NCBI GenBank assembly: GCA_900115795.1
Contig: FOXT01000009.1
Span: forward strand, 62,001-126,000
Direction: 5' to 3'
DNA length: 64,000 bases
DNA from: Lachnospiraceae bacterium XBB1006
Lineage (GTDB): Bacteria > Bacillota > Clostridia > Lachnospirales > Lachnospiraceae
Positions 15,207-26,674 of this stretch are shown piece by piece; the first letter of the stretch is position 1; each line of letters starts with the position of its first letter. The notes beneath the pieces were generated by a model. The model did no database searches. It was not told where the DNA came from and saw only the letters and a program-made list of their open reading frames with translations. The position numbers and the translations under genes are program-made.

Positions 15207-17774
15207 ATGAGCTTAATTACAAGTATTTTTGGAACGCATAGCGAGCGTGAGCTTAAGAGAATCTACCCATTGGTAGATAAGATAGAAGCACTTCGCCCGA
15301 GTATGCAGGAACTGACCGATGAAGAATTACGTCATAAGACGGTTGAATTTAAAGAACGATTAGCAAACGGAGAGACTTTGGATGATCTTTTGGTGGAAGC
15401 GTTTGCAACAGTACGAGAGGCCGCAAAGCGAGCCATTGGATTAGAACCATATCGTGTACAGTTAATAGGTGGTATTGTACTTCATCAGGGAAGAATTTCC
15501 GAGATGAAGACTGGTGAAGGTAAGACGTTGGTAGCAACTATGCCTTCTTATTTGAATGCACTTGAAGGTAAGGGCGTTCATGTGGTTACGGTCAATGATT
15601 ATCTGGCAGCCCGTGACGCTGAGGAGATGGGAAAAGTTCATGAGTTTTTAGGACTTTCCGTTGGTGTTGTTTTAAACAGCATGGATCATGATGAAAGACA
15701 GGAAGCATATAATTGTGATATAACATATATTACGAACAATGAACTGGGCTTTGATTATCTGCGCGACAACATGGTTATTTACAAGGAGCAGCTGGTACAG
15801 CGCGAGTTGAATTATGTAATCATCGATGAGGTCGACTCAGTATTGATTGATGAGGCGCGTACGCCGTTGATTATTTCCGGACAGAGTGGTAAATCGACAA
15901 AGTTATATGAAGCATGTGACATTCTGGCAAGACAGATGACCCGTGGTGAGGATTTGGCAGACTACACCAAGATGGATGCTTTGATGGGTGTGATTCAGGA
16001 AGAGACCGGTGACTTCATTGTAAACGAGAAGGATAAGGTTGTGAACCTGACTGCAGAAGGTGTGAAGAAGGTTGAGAATTTCTTTAAGATTGATAACCTT
16101 GCAGATGCAGAGAATTTGGAGATTCAGCATAATGTGATTTTGGCATTGCGTGCACATAACTTAATGTTCCGTGATCAGGATTACGTGGTAAAAGATGATG
16201 AGGTTTTAATTGTTGATGAGTTTACCGGACGTATTATGCCGGGACGTCGTTATTCTGACGGATTGCATCAGGCGATTGAGGCGAAGGAGCATGTAAAGGT
16301 AAAGCGCGAGAGCAAGACGCTTGCAACCATTACCTTCCAGAACTTTTTCAATAAATACGCAAAGAAAGCCGGTATGACCGGTACGGCTTTGACCGAAGAG
16401 AAAGAGTTTCGTGATATTTACGGAATGGATGTTATTGAAATCCCGACGAACCGTCCGGTGATTCGAATTGATCATGAGGATTCCGTATATAAGACACATA
16501 AAGAAAAACTACACGAAGTTGTGGAAGAGATTCGTATGTCTCATGAGAAGGGACAGCCGGTCTTGGTTGGTACCATTACCATCGAAGCATCGGAAGAACT
16601 GAGTGCGTTGCTACGCAGACAGGGAATTCCACATAATGTGTTGAATGCAAAATTCCACGAGCAGGAAGCTGAGATTGTAGCACAGGCCGGACAACACGGT
16701 GCGGTTACCATTGCTACCAACATGGCAGGTCGTGGTACCGATATTAAGTTGGATGAAGAGGCAAAGGCAGCCGGTGGTTTGAAGATTATTGGTACGGAGC
16801 GCCATGAGTCTCGTCGTATTGACAACCAGTTGCGTGGTCGTTCCGGACGACAGGGTGACCCGGGTGAATCCAAGTTCTTTATTTCTTTGGAAGACGATTT
16901 GATGCGTTTGTTTGGTTCTGAACGTTTGATTGGTATGTTCAATGCAGTGGGCGTTCCGGAGAATGAACCAATTCAGCATAATATGTTGTCCAATGCAATT
17001 TTGAAGGCTCAGCAGAAGATAGAAGGTAATAACTTCGGAATTCGTAAGAATTTGTTAGAGTATGACCAGGTTATGAATGAGCAGCGTGAAATCATCTATA
17101 AGGAGCGCCGCCGCGTTCTGGAGGGTGAGAGCATGCGGGATTCCATTTTGGCAATGTTAGAGGAAGTTGCGGAAGCACAGTGCAATATGTGCATTGGAGC
17201 AGTTGCCAACAGTGAAGAGTGGGATTTGAATGAATTAAACGAGTTGTTATTGCCTATTTTCCCGATGGCACCAATTACCTCTGCGGATGTAAAGGGCAAA
17301 GGTGTGCAGGAATTCATCTCTGAATTGAAGGAGCGTGTAGTCAAGTTATACGAAGAAAAAGAGAAGGAATTCCCGGATGAAGAGGCTATTCGTGAATTAG
17401 AACGTGTGATTTTGCTAAAGGTTATTGACCGCAAGTGGATGGATCACATTGATGATATGGAACAGTTGCGTCAGGGTATTGGACTTCAGGCGTACGGACA
17501 GAGAGATCCGTTGGTTGAGTACAAGAACATCGGTTACGATATGTTTGATGCAATGACAGCCGGTATTCAGGAAGATACGGTGAAGTTATTGTTGCACATT
17601 AAGGTAGAGCAGAAGGTGGAGCGTGAACAGGTGGCAAAGGTTACCGGAACCAATAAAGACGATTCTGCTGTACGTGGACCGAAGAAGCGTGATCATGCCA
17701 AGGTATATCCGAATGATCCGTGCCCATGTGGAAGCGGCAAGAAGTACAAACAGTGCTGTGGAAGAAAAGCGTAG
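15207..17774 (+). CDS. secA: Protein translocase ATPase SecA
   Basis: 855 residues, full length. SecA drives preproteins through the SecYEG channel. Visible parts: Walker A MKTGEGKT (100-107), Walker [17 protein letters not shown] (about 205-220), the preprotein cross-linking region, NBD2 with [12 protein letters not shown] and [11 protein letters not shown], and the C-terminal zinc-binding SEC-C tail [16 protein letters not shown]. The ATG at 15207 has AGGAG 8 nt upstream; an in-frame TTG-type start at 15132 would lie before the promoter and is rejected. A cell-wall amidase gene follows after 8 bp. Confidence 0.98.
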   Translation: MSLITSIFGTHSERELKRIYPLVDKIEALRPSMQELTDEELRHKTVEFKERLANGETLDDLLVEAFATVREAAKRAIGLEPYRVQLIGGIVLHQGRISEMKTGEGKTLVATMPSYLNALEGKGVHVVTVNDYLAARDAEEMGKVHEFLGLSVGVVLNSMDHDERQEAYNCDITYITNNELGFDYLRDNMVIYKEQLVQRELNYVIIDEVDSVLIDEARTPLIISGQSGKSTKLYEACDILARQMTRGEDLADYTKMDALMGVIQEETGDFIVNEKDKVVNLTAEGVKKVENFFKIDNLADAENLEIQHNVILALRAHNLMFRDQDYVVKDDEVLIVDEFTGRIMPGRRYSDGLHQAIEAKEHVKVKRESKTLATITFQNFFNKYAKKAGMTGTALTEEKEFRDIYGMDVIEIPTNRPVIRIDHEDSVYKTHKEKLHEVVEEIRMSHEKGQPVLVGTITIEASEELSALLRRQGIPHNVLNAKFHEQEAEIVAQAGQHGAVTIATNMAGRGTDIKLDEEAKAAGGLKIIGTERHESRRIDNQLRGRSGRQGDPGESKFFISLEDDLMRLFGSERLIGMFNAVGVPENEPIQHNMLSNAILKAQQKIEGNNFGIRKNLLEYDQVMNEQREIIYKERRRVLEGESMRDSILAMLEEVAEAQCNMCIGAVANSEEWDLNELNELLLPIFPMAPITSADVKGKGVQEFISELKERVVKLYEEKEKEFPDEEAIRELERVILLKVIDRKWMDHIDDMEQLRQGIGLQAYGQRDPLVEYKNIGYDMFDAMTAGIQEDTVKLLLHIKVEQKVEREQVAKVTGTNKDDSAVRGPKKRDHAKVYPNDPCPCGSGKKYKQCCGRKA

Positions 17775-17782
17775 GTTCATAA

Positions 17783-18556
17783 GTGAATGGATTGGATAGA
17801 AGAGAGCGAAGGCGCCGTTATCAGCGTCAGCAACAGTTAAAAGAATATGGAATCATAGCCGGCATTGCGTTGGGGGTTCTTTTGTTTCTGGGCGGTGTTT
17901 CGCTTCTTAGTATGAGGCTGTTTGGAATTCTGACGGCTTCTGAGCATTCACCGGCGAAGAATGTGGAGCAGAAGAGCGTGCAGACGCAGGAAGTTGTGGG
18001 AGACGTTGTAGAGACGTTTGGAAAAGAGATTACGGTCATGATTGACCCGGGACATGGAGAGCGGGTACCTGGATGCGTGGTAGGGAATATCATGGAAAAG
18101 GATATTACGCTAGCAGTTTCTTTAAAACTTCGGGATGCGCTAGAAGTGGCCGGAGTTACTGTGCGAATGACCAGAGAAGATGATGCGACCTATCCGAGGC
18201 TGAAGGAACGTGGTCCAATGGCCAATCGTGTTAAGGCGGATTTTTTTATCAGTATACATTGTAATTCCTATGCGGAAGATACGTCTATTCGAGGGTTTGA
18301 AAGCTACTATTATGATGAGAAGAGTAGCAAACTTTCCGATGCGATGATGAAGGCCGTGAAGGATGCAGGAATTATGATACAAGATAGCAAGTATGGTAAT
18401 TTTCAAGTGCTTCGGGATACGAAGATGCCGGCGGTGTTGCTGGAAATCGGGTATATGAGTAATTCGGCGGAACTTGCGGACATGTGCCGTGAGGACTATC
18501 AGACACAATTGGCGGAGGCAATCGTAAAAGGATTGTATAACTACATAAAGAAATGA
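17783..18556 (+). CDS. N-acetylmuramoyl-L-alanine amidase (Amidase_3)
   Basis: 257 residues. A basic N-terminus (RRERRRRYQRQQQ) and one hydrophobic helix (about 26-48) anchor it in the membrane with the enzyme outside. The Amidase_3 zinc site is seen in MIDPGHGERV (His, about residue 93), the second ligand Glu in NIMEKDITL, the third His in FISIHCNSY, and the catalytic Glu in VLLEIGYMSN. It cleaves the amide bond between muramic acid and the stem peptide; in clostridia such CwlD-like enzymes act in sporulation or germination. Start is GTG, 8 bp after secA, with a weak ribosome site, so it is probably coupled to secA. Confidence 0.9.
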   Translation: MNGLDRRERRRRYQRQQQLKEYGIIAGIALGVLLFLGGVSLLSMRLFGILTASEHSPAKNVEQKSVQTQEVVGDVVETFGKEITVMIDPGHGERVPGCVVGNIMEKDITLAVSLKLRDALEVAGVTVRMTREDDATYPRLKERGPMANRVKADFFISIHCNSYAEDTSIRGFESYYYDEKSSKLSDAMMKAVKDAGIMIQDSKYGNFQVLRDTKMPAVLLEIGYMSNSAELADMCREDYQTQLAEAIVKGLYNYIKK

Positions 18557-18566
18557 ATGAGGATAG

Positions 18567-18595
18567 GTACAGGACATCGAATGTTTGTTCTGTAC
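18567..18595 (+). terminator. Rho-independent terminator
   Basis: GTACAG-G-ACA...TGT-T-CTGTAC with a T-rich tail (TTTTCTTCT) ends the secA-amidase unit. Confidence 0.6.
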
Positions 18596-18610
18596 TTTTC
18601 TTCTATTCTA

Positions 18611-18619
18611 TGATATAAT
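18611..18619 (+). promoter_or_regulatory. Extended -10 promoter of uvrBA
   Basis: TGATATAAT is an extended -10 element 34 bp before the uvrB ATG. No strong -35 box lies 17 bp upstream. No LexA-type box was recognised. Confidence 0.45.
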
Positions 18620-18652
18620 CAAAGAAGTTGTATAGAAAGGGGGCGACACCCT

Positions 18653-20644
18653 ATGAATCAGTTTAAACTACATTCAGAATATCAGCCGACGGGCGATCAG
18701 CCACGGGCGATTGAGGAGTTGGTGAAGGGATTTTTGGAGGGGAATCAGTTTCAGACGTTATTGGGTGTAACTGGAAGTGGTAAGACGTTTACCATGGCGA
18801 ATGTGATTGCTGCATTGAATAAGCCGACATTGATTATTTCTCATAATAAGACGTTGGCCGGACAGCTTTACGGGGAAATGAAGGAATTTTTTCCAGAAAA
18901 TGCAGTAGAGTATTTTGTAAGCTATTACGATTATTATCAACCGGAGGCATATGTACCTTCGACGGATACCTATATAGAGAAGGATTCTTCAATTAACGAG
19001 GAAATCGATAAGTTGCGGTTATCGGCAACTGCTTCGCTGGCAGAGCGACGTGATGTGGTGGTTGTGTCTTCGGTTTCCTGTATTTACGGATTGGGTAGCC
19101 CTTCGGATTATAATAATATGATGGTATCCCTGCGACCGGGGATGGAGAAGGATCGGGATGAGGTTATTCGGGAACTGATTGATATGCAGTATGACCGTAA
19201 TGAGATGGATTTTAAGCGGGGTACATTTCGCGTGCGGGGAGATGTATTGGAAGTTTTTCCGGCGGATTATGGTGAGAGTGCTATCCGGATTGAGTTTTTT
19301 GGAGATGAAATCGATCGGATTACCGAAGTGGATGTACTTACCGGTGAAGTAAAGGCGCAGCTGAATCATATTGGTATTTTTCCGGCATCCCATTATGTGG
19401 TTCCTCAGGAGAAGATTATGGAGGCTACGAAGCATATTCTGGAGGAATTAGAACAGCGCGTGAAGTATTTTAAACAGGAAGACAAGCTACTTGAGGCGCA
19501 ACGAATTTCTGAACGAACGAATTTCGACGTGGAAATGATGCGGGAAACCGGTTTTTGCTCCGGAATAGAGAATTATTCCCGCCATTTGTCGGGATTGCAG
19601 CCGGGACAGCCGCCGTTTACATTGATGGATTATTTCCCAGATGATTTTTTGATTATTGTGGATGAGTCGCACATTACCATTCCACAGATTCGAGGCATGT
19701 ATGCCGGAGATCAGTCGAGGAAGACGACGTTGGTGGACTATGGATTTCGACTGCCATCCGCAAAGGATAACCGTCCGTTGAACTTTGGGGAGTTTGAATC
19801 GAAGATTGATCAGATGCTGTTTGTGTCTGCAACTCCGAATGAATATGAAGCAGAGCACGAGCTTTTGCGAGCGGAACAGATTATTCGTCCTACGGGCTTG
19901 CTGGATCCGGAGGTGAGCGTGCGGCCGGTGGAAGGACAGATAGATGATTTGCTGGGAGAGATTCGCAAGGAAACCAAGAATGGAAATAAGGTGTTGGTAA
20001 CAACCCTTACGAAGAAGATGGCAGAGGATTTGACAGACTATTTACGTGAGGTAAGCGTGAAGGTGAAATATCTGCATTCGGATATTGACACCATGGAAAG
20101 AGCAGAGATTATTCGCGACCTACGACTTGGCGTGTTTGATGTGTTGGTTGGAATTAATCTTTTGCGAGAAGGATTGGATATACCCGAGATTACCCTTGTT
20201 GCGATTCTGGACGCAGATAAGGAAGGATTTCTTCGTTCGGAAACATCCTTAATTCAGACAATTGGTCGAGCTGCCCGTAACAGCGAAGGCCACGTAATTA
20301 TGTATGCGGATAGTATAACGGATTCTATGCGGGTGGCGATTGAAGAGACCGAACGTCGAAGGAAGATTCAGATGGCTTACAATGAGGAACACGGCATAAC
20401 GCCAACGACGATTAAGAAGGCAGTTAGAGAGTTAATTAGTATTACGAAGAAGGTTGCAGAAGAGGAAGTACGCTTTCAGAAGGATCCGGAGTCCATGGAT
20501 CGTAAGGAACTTGAGAAGTGTATTGCAGATGTGAAGAAGCAGATGAATCGCGCAGCAGCGGACCTGAATTTTGAGGCGGCGGCACAATTACGTGATCAGA
20601 TGCTGGAGCTTCGTAAGATGATAGAGGAAATGGATCATGAGTGA
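18653..20644 (+). CDS. uvrB: Excinuclease ABC subunit UvrB
   Basis: 663 residues, full length. UvrB is the damage-verifying helicase-like subunit of nucleotide excision repair. Walker A GVTGSGKT (about 38-45), the beta-hairpin region [20 protein letters not shown] (about 92-111), [31 protein letters not shown] (Walker B), helicase motif V-VI ([22 protein letters not shown]) and the C-terminal UVR motif binding UvrC (about 622-657, [15 protein letters not shown]) are all present. GGGGG lies 8-10 nt before the ATG. Its end overlaps uvrA by 8 bp. Confidence 0.98.
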   Translation: MNQFKLHSEYQPTGDQPRAIEELVKGFLEGNQFQTLLGVTGSGKTFTMANVIAALNKPTLIISHNKTLAGQLYGEMKEFFPENAVEYFVSYYDYYQPEAYVPSTDTYIEKDSSINEEIDKLRLSATASLAERRDVVVVSSVSCIYGLGSPSDYNNMMVSLRPGMEKDRDEVIRELIDMQYDRNEMDFKRGTFRVRGDVLEVFPADYGESAIRIEFFGDEIDRITEVDVLTGEVKAQLNHIGIFPASHYVVPQEKIMEATKHILEELEQRVKYFKQEDKLLEAQRISERTNFDVEMMRETGFCSGIENYSRHLSGLQPGQPPFTLMDYFPDDFLIIVDESHITIPQIRGMYAGDQSRKTTLVDYGFRLPSAKDNRPLNFGEFESKIDQMLFVSATPNEYEAEHELLRAEQIIRPTGLLDPEVSVRPVEGQIDDLLGEIRKETKNGNKVLVTTLTKKMAEDLTDYLREVSVKVKYLHSDIDTMERAEIIRDLRLGVFDVLVGINLLREGLDIPEITLVAILDADKEGFLRSETSLIQTIGRAARNSEGHVIMYADSITDSMRVAIEETERRRKIQMAYNEEHGITPTTIKKAVRELISITKKVAEEEVRFQKDPESMDRKELEKCIADVKKQMNRAAADLNFEAAAQLRDQMLELRKMIEEMDHE

Positions 20645-23471
20645 AACAAAGAAATTTATTAAAATACGTGGTGCCAATGAGCATAATTTAAAGAACATTG
20701 ATGTGGATATCCCGCGAGATGCATTTGTTGTGCTGACGGGATTAAGTGGTTCGGGAAAGTCGTCTCTGGCCTTCGATACGATTTATGCAGAAGGACAGCG
20801 GCGATACATGGAATCGTTGTCTTCCTACGCGCGACAATTTTTGGGACAGATGGAGAAACCGAATGTAGAGAAGATAGAAGGGCTTTCGCCGGCGATTTCC
20901 ATTGATCAGAAATCCACGAATCGAAATCCACGTTCAACGGTGGGAACAGTTACGGAAATATACGATTATTTTCGTTTACTATATGCCCGTGTAGGCGTGG
21001 TGCATTGTCCACAGTGCGGAAGAGTCATTGCAAAGCAGACAGTGGACCAGATGGTGGATCAGATTATGAAATTGCCCCAGGGAACGAAGTTTCAATTGCT
21101 GGCACCAGTGGTTCGCGGCCGGAAAGGAGAACACCAGAAGGTGTTTGAGCGGGCGAAGAAGAGTGGATATGTACGTTTGATTGTGGACGACAACCAATAT
21201 GAGGTTACGGAAGAGATTTCCATTGAGAAGAATGTTAAACATAACATCGAAATTGTCGTGGATCGTTTGGTGGTGAAACCGGGGATAGAAAAGCGACTGA
21301 CGGATTCTGTGGAGAATACACTTGCGTTGGCAAATGGTTTGATGACAGTGGATATTATTGGTGGAGAGCCGATGCAGTTTTCCCAGAGCTTTGCCTGTCC
21401 GGATTGCGGAATTAGTGTGAGTGAAGTTGAACCTCGTAGTTTTTCCTTCAATAACCCTTTTGGCGCCTGTCCAGTGTGTTCAGGACTCGGATATAAGATG
21501 GAATTCGATATGGAATTAATGGTTCCGGATCGGACGTTGAGCATTCACGAAGGTGCCATTCAGGCTTTGGGATGGCAATCGTCGTCGGAAGCGAAGAGCT
21601 TTACCCATGCGTTGCTAGTGGCTTTATCGGAGGCATATGGTTTTAGCTTGGATACGCCATGGCAGGAGCTGCCCGCGGAGATACAGAAAATGTTGGCAGA
21701 GGGCACCAATGGAAGAGAAGTAAAGGTGCATTATAAGGGACAACGAGGGGAAGGCGTCTATGATGTTGCCTTTGAAGGACTAATCCGGAACGAAGAACGC
21801 CGCTACCGTGAGACAAGCTCGGAAGTGATGAAAAAAGAATACGAACAATTCATGAACATTACGCCTTGTACGGCATGCCGTGGGCAACGATTGAAGAAGG
21901 AATCTCTGGCGGTAACGGTAGGGGATAAGAACATCTATGAGACAACGATTATGTCCATTAAGCAGTTGCACCAGTATATGGCGAATCTGGCGTTGACGCC
22001 ACAACAGGAACGTATTGGCGCGCAGATTTTGAAGGAGATACGCGCGCGGATTCAATTTTTGATGGATGTGGGATTGGAATATTTATCGCTGGCGCGGGCG
22101 ACGGCATCGCTGTCCGGCGGAGAAGCGCAGCGAATTCGCCTGGCTACGCAGGTGGGATCCGGCCTGGTAGGTGTGGCATATATCTTGGATGAGCCCAGTA
22201 TCGGATTGCACCAGAGGGACAACGACAAGTTGTTGGCCACCTTATGCCATTTGCGGGATTTGGGTAATACGTTGATTGTGGTAGAACATGACGAGGATAC
22301 CATGCGACAGGCAGATTATATTGTGGATATTGGACCTCAGGCCGGAGAGCATGGTGGAGAAGTGGTGGCTACCGGAACGGCAGAGGAAATTATGGCGAAT
22401 CCGAATTCCATAACGGGGGCCTATTTGAGTGGAAAGATACGGATTCCCGTACCGGAAGAGCGCAACACCCCTACGGGATACCTGACCATTCGCGGAGCAA
22501 GGCAGAACAATTTACGAAATATTGATGTGCAGATTCCATTGGGTGTTTTTACGTGTGTAACCGGTGTGTCGGGATCCGGAAAGAGCTCATTGACAAATGA
22601 GATTTTACACAAGGCATTGGCAAAGAAATTAAATCATGCAAGAGCGATTCCGGGGCTTCACGATGGAATTGATGGGGTGGAACAACTGGATAAAATCATC
22701 GATATTGATCAATCGCCAATTGGACGGACTCCGAGAAGTAATCCGGCAACTTATACCGGTGTGTTTGATATGATTCGTGATTTGTTTGCGGCAACGGCGG
22801 ATGCGAAAGCGCGTGGCTATAAGAAAGGACGTTTTAGCTTTAATGTCAAAGGTGGCCGATGCGAAGCATGTTCCGGTGATGGTATTTTGAAAATTGAGAT
22901 GCATTTCTTGCCGGATGTATTTGTTCCTTGTGAAGTATGCGGTGGAAAGCGGTACAATCGAGAGACATTAGAGGTACGTTACAAGGGAAAGAACATTTAC
23001 GAGGTATTGGATATGACCGTTGAAGAGGCACTGACCTTTTTTGAAAATGTGCCATCGATTAAGCGAAAGATTCAGACACTGTATGATGTGGGATTGTCTT
23101 ATATACGTTTGGGACAGCCATCCACAACGTTGTCCGGTGGAGAGGCACAGCGGATTAAACTGGCAACGGAATTGAGTCGCCGCAGCACCGGAAAGACCAT
23201 TTATGTATTGGATGAGCCAACAACCGGTTTGCATTTTGCGGATGTGCATAAACTGGTGATGATTTTGCGGAAACTGACAGAAGGTGGAAACACCGTTGTA
23301 GTGATTGAACACAATTTGGATGTGATTAAGACGGCAGATTATATCATTGATATGGGACCGGAAGGAGGAGACGGTGGTGGCTTGGTTGTTGCCTCCGGTA
23401 CGCCGGAGGAAGTGGCAAAGAACCCGAATTCCTATACGGGTCAATATTTGAACAGGATGTTAACGAAATAA
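20637..23471 (+). CDS. uvrA: Excinuclease ABC subunit UvrA
   Basis: 944 residues, full length. UvrA is the DNA-damage sensor ATPase. It has two ABC modules: Walker [10 protein letters not shown] (about 31-39) and GVSGSGKSS (about 640-648), signature LSGGEAQRI in both halves, and Walker [15 protein letters not shown] and [14 protein letters not shown]. Zinc modules are seen as CPQCGRV, CPDCG...CPVCSGLG and CEACSGDG...CEVCGGKR. The ATG lies inside the last codons of uvrB (ATGAGTGA), so translation is coupled. Confidence 0.98.
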   Translation: MSETKKFIKIRGANEHNLKNIDVDIPRDAFVVLTGLSGSGKSSLAFDTIYAEGQRRYMESLSSYARQFLGQMEKPNVEKIEGLSPAISIDQKSTNRNPRSTVGTVTEIYDYFRLLYARVGVVHCPQCGRVIAKQTVDQMVDQIMKLPQGTKFQLLAPVVRGRKGEHQKVFERAKKSGYVRLIVDDNQYEVTEEISIEKNVKHNIEIVVDRLVVKPGIEKRLTDSVENTLALANGLMTVDIIGGEPMQFSQSFACPDCGISVSEVEPRSFSFNNPFGACPVCSGLGYKMEFDMELMVPDRTLSIHEGAIQALGWQSSSEAKSFTHALLVALSEAYGFSLDTPWQELPAEIQKMLAEGTNGREVKVHYKGQRGEGVYDVAFEGLIRNEERRYRETSSEVMKKEYEQFMNITPCTACRGQRLKKESLAVTVGDKNIYETTIMSIKQLHQYMANLALTPQQERIGAQILKEIRARIQFLMDVGLEYLSLARATASLSGGEAQRIRLATQVGSGLVGVAYILDEPSIGLHQRDNDKLLATLCHLRDLGNTLIVVEHDEDTMRQADYIVDIGPQAGEHGGEVVATGTAEEIMANPNSITGAYLSGKIRIPVPEERNTPTGYLTIRGARQNNLRNIDVQIPLGVFTCVTGVSGSGKSSLTNEILHKALAKKLNHARAIPGLHDGIDGVEQLDKIIDIDQSPIGRTPRSNPATYTGVFDMIRDLFAATADAKARGYKKGRFSFNVKGGRCEACSGDGILKIEMHFLPDVFVPCEVCGGKRYNRETLEVRYKGKNIYEVLDMTVEEALTFFENVPSIKRKIQTLYDVGLSYIRLGQPSTTLSGGEAQRIKLATELSRRSTGKTIYVLDEPTTGLHFADVHKLVMILRKLTEGGNTVVVIEHNLDVIKTADYIIDMGPEGGDGGGLVVASGTPEEVAKNPNSYTGQYLNRMLTK

Positions 23472-23478
23472 GAGGATA

Positions 23479-23504
23479 GGACCGAGGGGGTATGCCTTCG
23501 GTCT
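23479..23504 (+). terminator. Terminator of uvrBA
   Basis: GGACCGAGG...CCTTCGGTCTT hairpin followed by ATTTTATGG. Moderate T-run. Confidence 0.6.
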
Positions 23505-23563
23505 TATTTTATGGTTGAAGCATAGGAAGGAGAGTTACCTTAGGTGGAGTTTCCCCAAAATGC

Positions 23564-23671
23564 AAAAAAAAAGGACACCATTCGGTGTCCATTAGATTCG
23601 GGGAGTGTCCCCCACGACTTGGTCGAAGGGGACATGAGTTATGAAAAATTATATTAGCTATTAGCTAGTAC
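23564..23671 (-). ncRNA. Candidate small RNA on the minus strand between uvrA and mreB
   Basis: On the minus strand TATACT (23683-23678) is followed by about 108 nt that contain a hairpin TGTCCCC...GGGGACA (23634-23606) with an inner CGAC-CAA-GTCG stem, and then a perfect intrinsic terminator, GGACACC-GAAT-GGTGTCC with nine T (23590-23564). There is no minus-strand gene upstream that needs a terminator, so an independent small RNA is the simplest reading. The -35 box is poor. No known RNA family recognised. Confidence 0.4.
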
Positions 23672-23787
23672 TCATTCAGTATATGTAACCAATGTGACAT
23701 TCATGTGAAGAAAATGAAAAAACGTTTAAAAAAAATTAAGAAAGTTTAAAAAAACAATGTTTTTATAGGAAAAGTAAAAAAAAGGCT

Positions 23788-23815
23788 TTGAAAAATTCGC
23801 GGGATTGTATATAAT
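23788..23815 (+). promoter_or_regulatory. mreB promoter
   Basis: TTGAAA (23788-23793), 16 bp, TATAAT (23810-23815). The preceding 100 bp is very A-rich (runs of A at 23718-23780), like an UP element. The 5' untranslated region would be about 80 nt. Confidence 0.6.
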
Positions 23816-23902
23816 AAGATAGATATTCTATGATTAATCTGTTGGACTATGTCCAGCACTTCAAATATAGACAAATGTATAAGTGAGTGAAAGGGGAAGA
23901 AT

Positions 23903-24895
23903 ATGGCTTCTACAGATATTGGAATTGATTTAGGAACAGCAAGTATTTTGGTATATATTCGCGGAAAGGGCGTTGTGCTGAAAGAACCTTCCGTTGTTGC
24001 ATTTGACAGAGATACACAGAAGATTAGAGCAATTGGTGAGGATGCACGATTGATGCTTGGAAGAACTCCGGGAAATATTACGGCAGTTCGTCCGCTTCGT
24101 CAGGGTGTTATTTCGGATTATACAGTAACAGAGAAGATGCTTCGTTACTTTATACAGAAGTCAATTGGGAAGAAGATTTACCGTAAGTTGAACATTGCGG
24201 TATGTGTGCCAAGCGGCGCAACAGAAGTTGAGAAGAAGGCAGTGGAGGATGCTGCGGTTAACTGTGGAGCACGTGAAGTGTTTATTATCGAGGAGCCGAT
24301 TGCGGCAGCAATCGGAGCAGGCATTGACATTGACAAGCCATGTGGAAACATGATTGTGGATATCGGTGGTGGAACAACTGATATTGCGGTTATTTCTCTG
24401 AAAGGTACGGTTGTAAGTACTTCTGTAAAGATTGCAGGAGACGATTTTGATGAGGCGATTGTTCGCTACATGCGTAAGAAGCATAACTTATTAGTTGGTG
24501 AACGTACAGCTGAAGAAGTGAAGATTAAAGTGGGAACCTGCTATCCGTTGTCAGAGGATATGACCATGGATGTCCGGGGACGTAACTTAGTAACCGGTTT
24601 ACCAAAGAGTGTGCCAATTTCATCTTCCGAAATTGAAGAGGCGCTCCGCGAAACAACGGTTCAGATTGTTGAGGCGGTACACAGCGTTTTGGAGAAGACT
24701 CCACCGGAACTGGCAGCAGATATTGCTGATCGTGGAATTGTTTTGACCGGAGGCGGTGCAATGCTGCGTGGGTTGGATGAGTTGATTCAGTCTAAGACCG
24801 GAATTAATACCATGGTGGCCGATGATGCAATGACTTGTGTTGCAATCGGAACCGGTAAATATGTGGAAAGTATGACAGGAAAGTCAATTGAATAA
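23903..24895 (+). CDS. mreB: MreB/Mbl actin-like rod-shape protein
   Basis: 330 residues. MreB homologues form membrane-bound filaments that guide cell-wall synthesis along the sidewall. Phosphate-1 loop IGIDLGTASILVYI (about 6-19), phosphate-2 DIGGGTTDIAVIS (about 152-164), the hinge EEPIAAAIGAG and the adenosine loop LTGGGAMLRGLDE are visible. It sits directly before flhO-flhP, the same order as B. subtilis mbl-flhO-flhP, so this is probably the Mbl-like paralogue and not the mreBCD copy. AAAGGGG precedes the ATG by 7 nt. Confidence 0.95.
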   Translation: MASTDIGIDLGTASILVYIRGKGVVLKEPSVVAFDRDTQKIRAIGEDARLMLGRTPGNITAVRPLRQGVISDYTVTEKMLRYFIQKSIGKKIYRKLNIAVCVPSGATEVEKKAVEDAAVNCGAREVFIIEEPIAAAIGAGIDIDKPCGNMIVDIGGGTTDIAVISLKGTVVSTSVKIAGDDFDEAIVRYMRKKHNLLVGERTAEEVKIKVGTCYPLSEDMTMDVRGRNLVTGLPKSVPISSSEIEEALRETTVQIVEAVHSVLEKTPPELAADIADRGIVLTGGGAMLRGLDELIQSKTGINTMVADDAMTCVAIGTGKYVESMTGKSIE

Positions 24896-24935
24896 TGAAT
24901 AATCGTCACGCAGGCGAAGGAAAGGGGCTCAGAGT

Positions 24936-25739
24936 ATGATTAAAGGGTTATACACTGCTTACACCGGAATGGCAAATCAGATGAATCGTATGGATGTTTT
25001 GACGAATAATCTGGCCAATTCCGCAACCAATGGATTTAAGAAGGAAGGCGCAACGACGCAGTCGTTTGATGCGTTGTACGGATATCGTATTAAGGATTCT
25101 TCCGCGTTTTATTTAAATGATCGTTTGGGAAAAGTGCGTCTCGGCGCAAAGATTGGCGAGAACTACACGGATCATTCCCAGGGAGCCTTGCGTGAAACGG
25201 AAAATAATACAGATTTTTCGATTGGTGGGGCAGGTTTTTTTGCGATTGCGTTTACCAATAAAGCAGGTGAGTCTTCAGTAAAGTATACGCGTGACGGTGC
25301 GTTTAAACTGACCAAGGAAGGGTACTTGGTAACCAAGGATGGCGACTATGTGTTGAATCAGAATGGTGCGACGAATTCTGATTTTAGAAGAAATAATTAT
25401 ATTCGATTGGATCCGAATTTACCTTTTACCGTGGATACGCAGGGCAATATTTACCAGAACGAACAGCCTATGGGTAAGATTGGTGTTGTAGACATAGCGG
25501 ACTATAATTATTTGGAACATTACGGGGAGAATATGTATCAGCTGGTGGAAGGCGGACGTGTTACACCGGCGGACGTAGAGATTTACCAGGGCGTATTGGA
25601 GATGTCCAATGTTAACGTGGTAAGTGAGATGGTGGAAATGATTACCGTAACAAGAGCATATGAATCCAATCAGAAGGTGATTCAGACCATTGATGAGACC
25701 ATTGATAAGGCAGTAAATGGTTTGGGAAGAGTCGGATAA
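24936..25739 (+). CDS. flhO: Flagellar distal-rod protein, FlhO/FlgF type
   Basis: 267 residues. N-terminal rod domain IKGLYTAYTGMANQMNRMDV, then LTNNLANSATNGFKK, and C-terminal FlgG-type motif MSNVNVVSEMVEMITVTRAY near residues 228-247 are the signature of the axial flagellar family. The middle region is FlgF/G-like (FSIGGAGFFAI). Position between mreB and the flgG-like gene matches B. subtilis flhO. It would assemble into the rod across the cell wall after export by the flagellar type III system. AAAGGGG lies 8 nt upstream. Confidence 0.9.
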   Translation: MIKGLYTAYTGMANQMNRMDVLTNNLANSATNGFKKEGATTQSFDALYGYRIKDSSAFYLNDRLGKVRLGAKIGENYTDHSQGALRETENNTDFSIGGAGFFAIAFTNKAGESSVKYTRDGAFKLTKEGYLVTKDGDYVLNQNGATNSDFRRNNYIRLDPNLPFTVDTQGNIYQNEQPMGKIGVVDIADYNYLEHYGENMYQLVEGGRVTPADVEIYQGVLEMSNVNVVSEMVEMITVTRAYESNQKVIQTIDETIDKAVNGLGRVG

Positions 25740-25844
25740 TGTGATAATTTGGCGAAATATCATGGGATTGTCTTTTCAGTTTATCGACTTTGTACGATAA
25801 TTATTTTGAGGCTATTGAGTTTTACAGTAAGGAGTGAATTGCCT

Positions 25845-26663
25845 ATGATGAGAGCATTATGGAGTGCGGCATCCGGAATGATAAGCCAGCAGGCCAATGT
25901 AGATACGATTTCAAATAATTTAGCGAATGTTAATACAACTGGTTTTAAGAATGATAAAGCAGAGTTTAAGTCCTTGCTATATCAGACGATACAGACAAGA
26001 ACAACAACAGCCAACGGTGCACAGAAACCGGTTGGCGCGCAGGTTGGATTGGGAACCAGATTGGCGTCCATTACGACGAGTTTTGAACAAGGACCAATGT
26101 TAGCAAGTGAAAGCCCAACTGCATTTTGTATTTCAGGAAAGGGATTTTTTGCAGTGCGCGGTGGCGATGGAGAAACCTACTATACAAGAAATGGTGATTT
26201 TAAGTGGAGTAGAGGAACGACAGGCTGGACATTGGCAACATCGGAGGGATATCCGGTTTTGGACACGGAAGGAAAAGCCATTGTGTTACCGGAGAATGTA
26301 GCGAATAATCAAGTGACGTTTACATCGAAGACCGGTGAACTTGGTTATATGGGAAATGATGGTAAGTATGTTAGCTTGAATCAGACCATAGGTGTATGGC
26401 AGTTTAATAATCCTGCCGGTCTGGATAAAGTAAGTGGAAGCCGTTATGCGGTAACGGCAGCTTCCGGTGGAGCAATGAATGAGGCAACAACGGCGGGACT
26501 GATTAAGAGCGACGTGGTGAATAAATATTTGGAAGGTTCGAATGTACAGGTTGCAGATGAGATGGTGAATCTGATTGTTGCACAGCGTGCTTACGAGATG
26601 AATTCGAAGGCAATTCAGGCATCGGATGACATGCTCGGACAAGCAAACAGCCTGAGAAGATAA
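25845..26663 (+). CDS. flhP: Flagellar distal-rod protein FlgG/FlhP
   Basis: 272 residues from ATG 25845 (AAGGAG 10 nt upstream; the in-frame upstream extension to 25749 has no ribosome site and is not flagellin-family-like). MRALWSAASGMISQQANVDT then ISNNLANVNTTGFKN is the canonical FlgG start, CISGKGFFAVRGGDGE lies in the middle, and EGSNVQVADEMVNLIVAQRA with YEMNSKAIQ closes it. It forms the distal rod or hook-proximal structure. Likely co-transcribed with flhO and the rod-binding gene. Confidence 0.92.
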   Translation: MMRALWSAASGMISQQANVDTISNNLANVNTTGFKNDKAEFKSLLYQTIQTRTTTANGAQKPVGAQVGLGTRLASITTSFEQGPMLASESPTAFCISGKGFFAVRGGDGETYYTRNGDFKWSRGTTGWTLATSEGYPVLDTEGKAIVLPENVANNQVTFTSKTGELGYMGNDGKYVSLNQTIGVWQFNNPAGLDKVSGSRYAVTAASGGAMNEATTAGLIKSDVVNKYLEGSNVQVADEMVNLIVAQRAYEMNSKAIQASDDMLGQANSLRR

Positions 26664-26674
26664 GGAGGTAGCCT

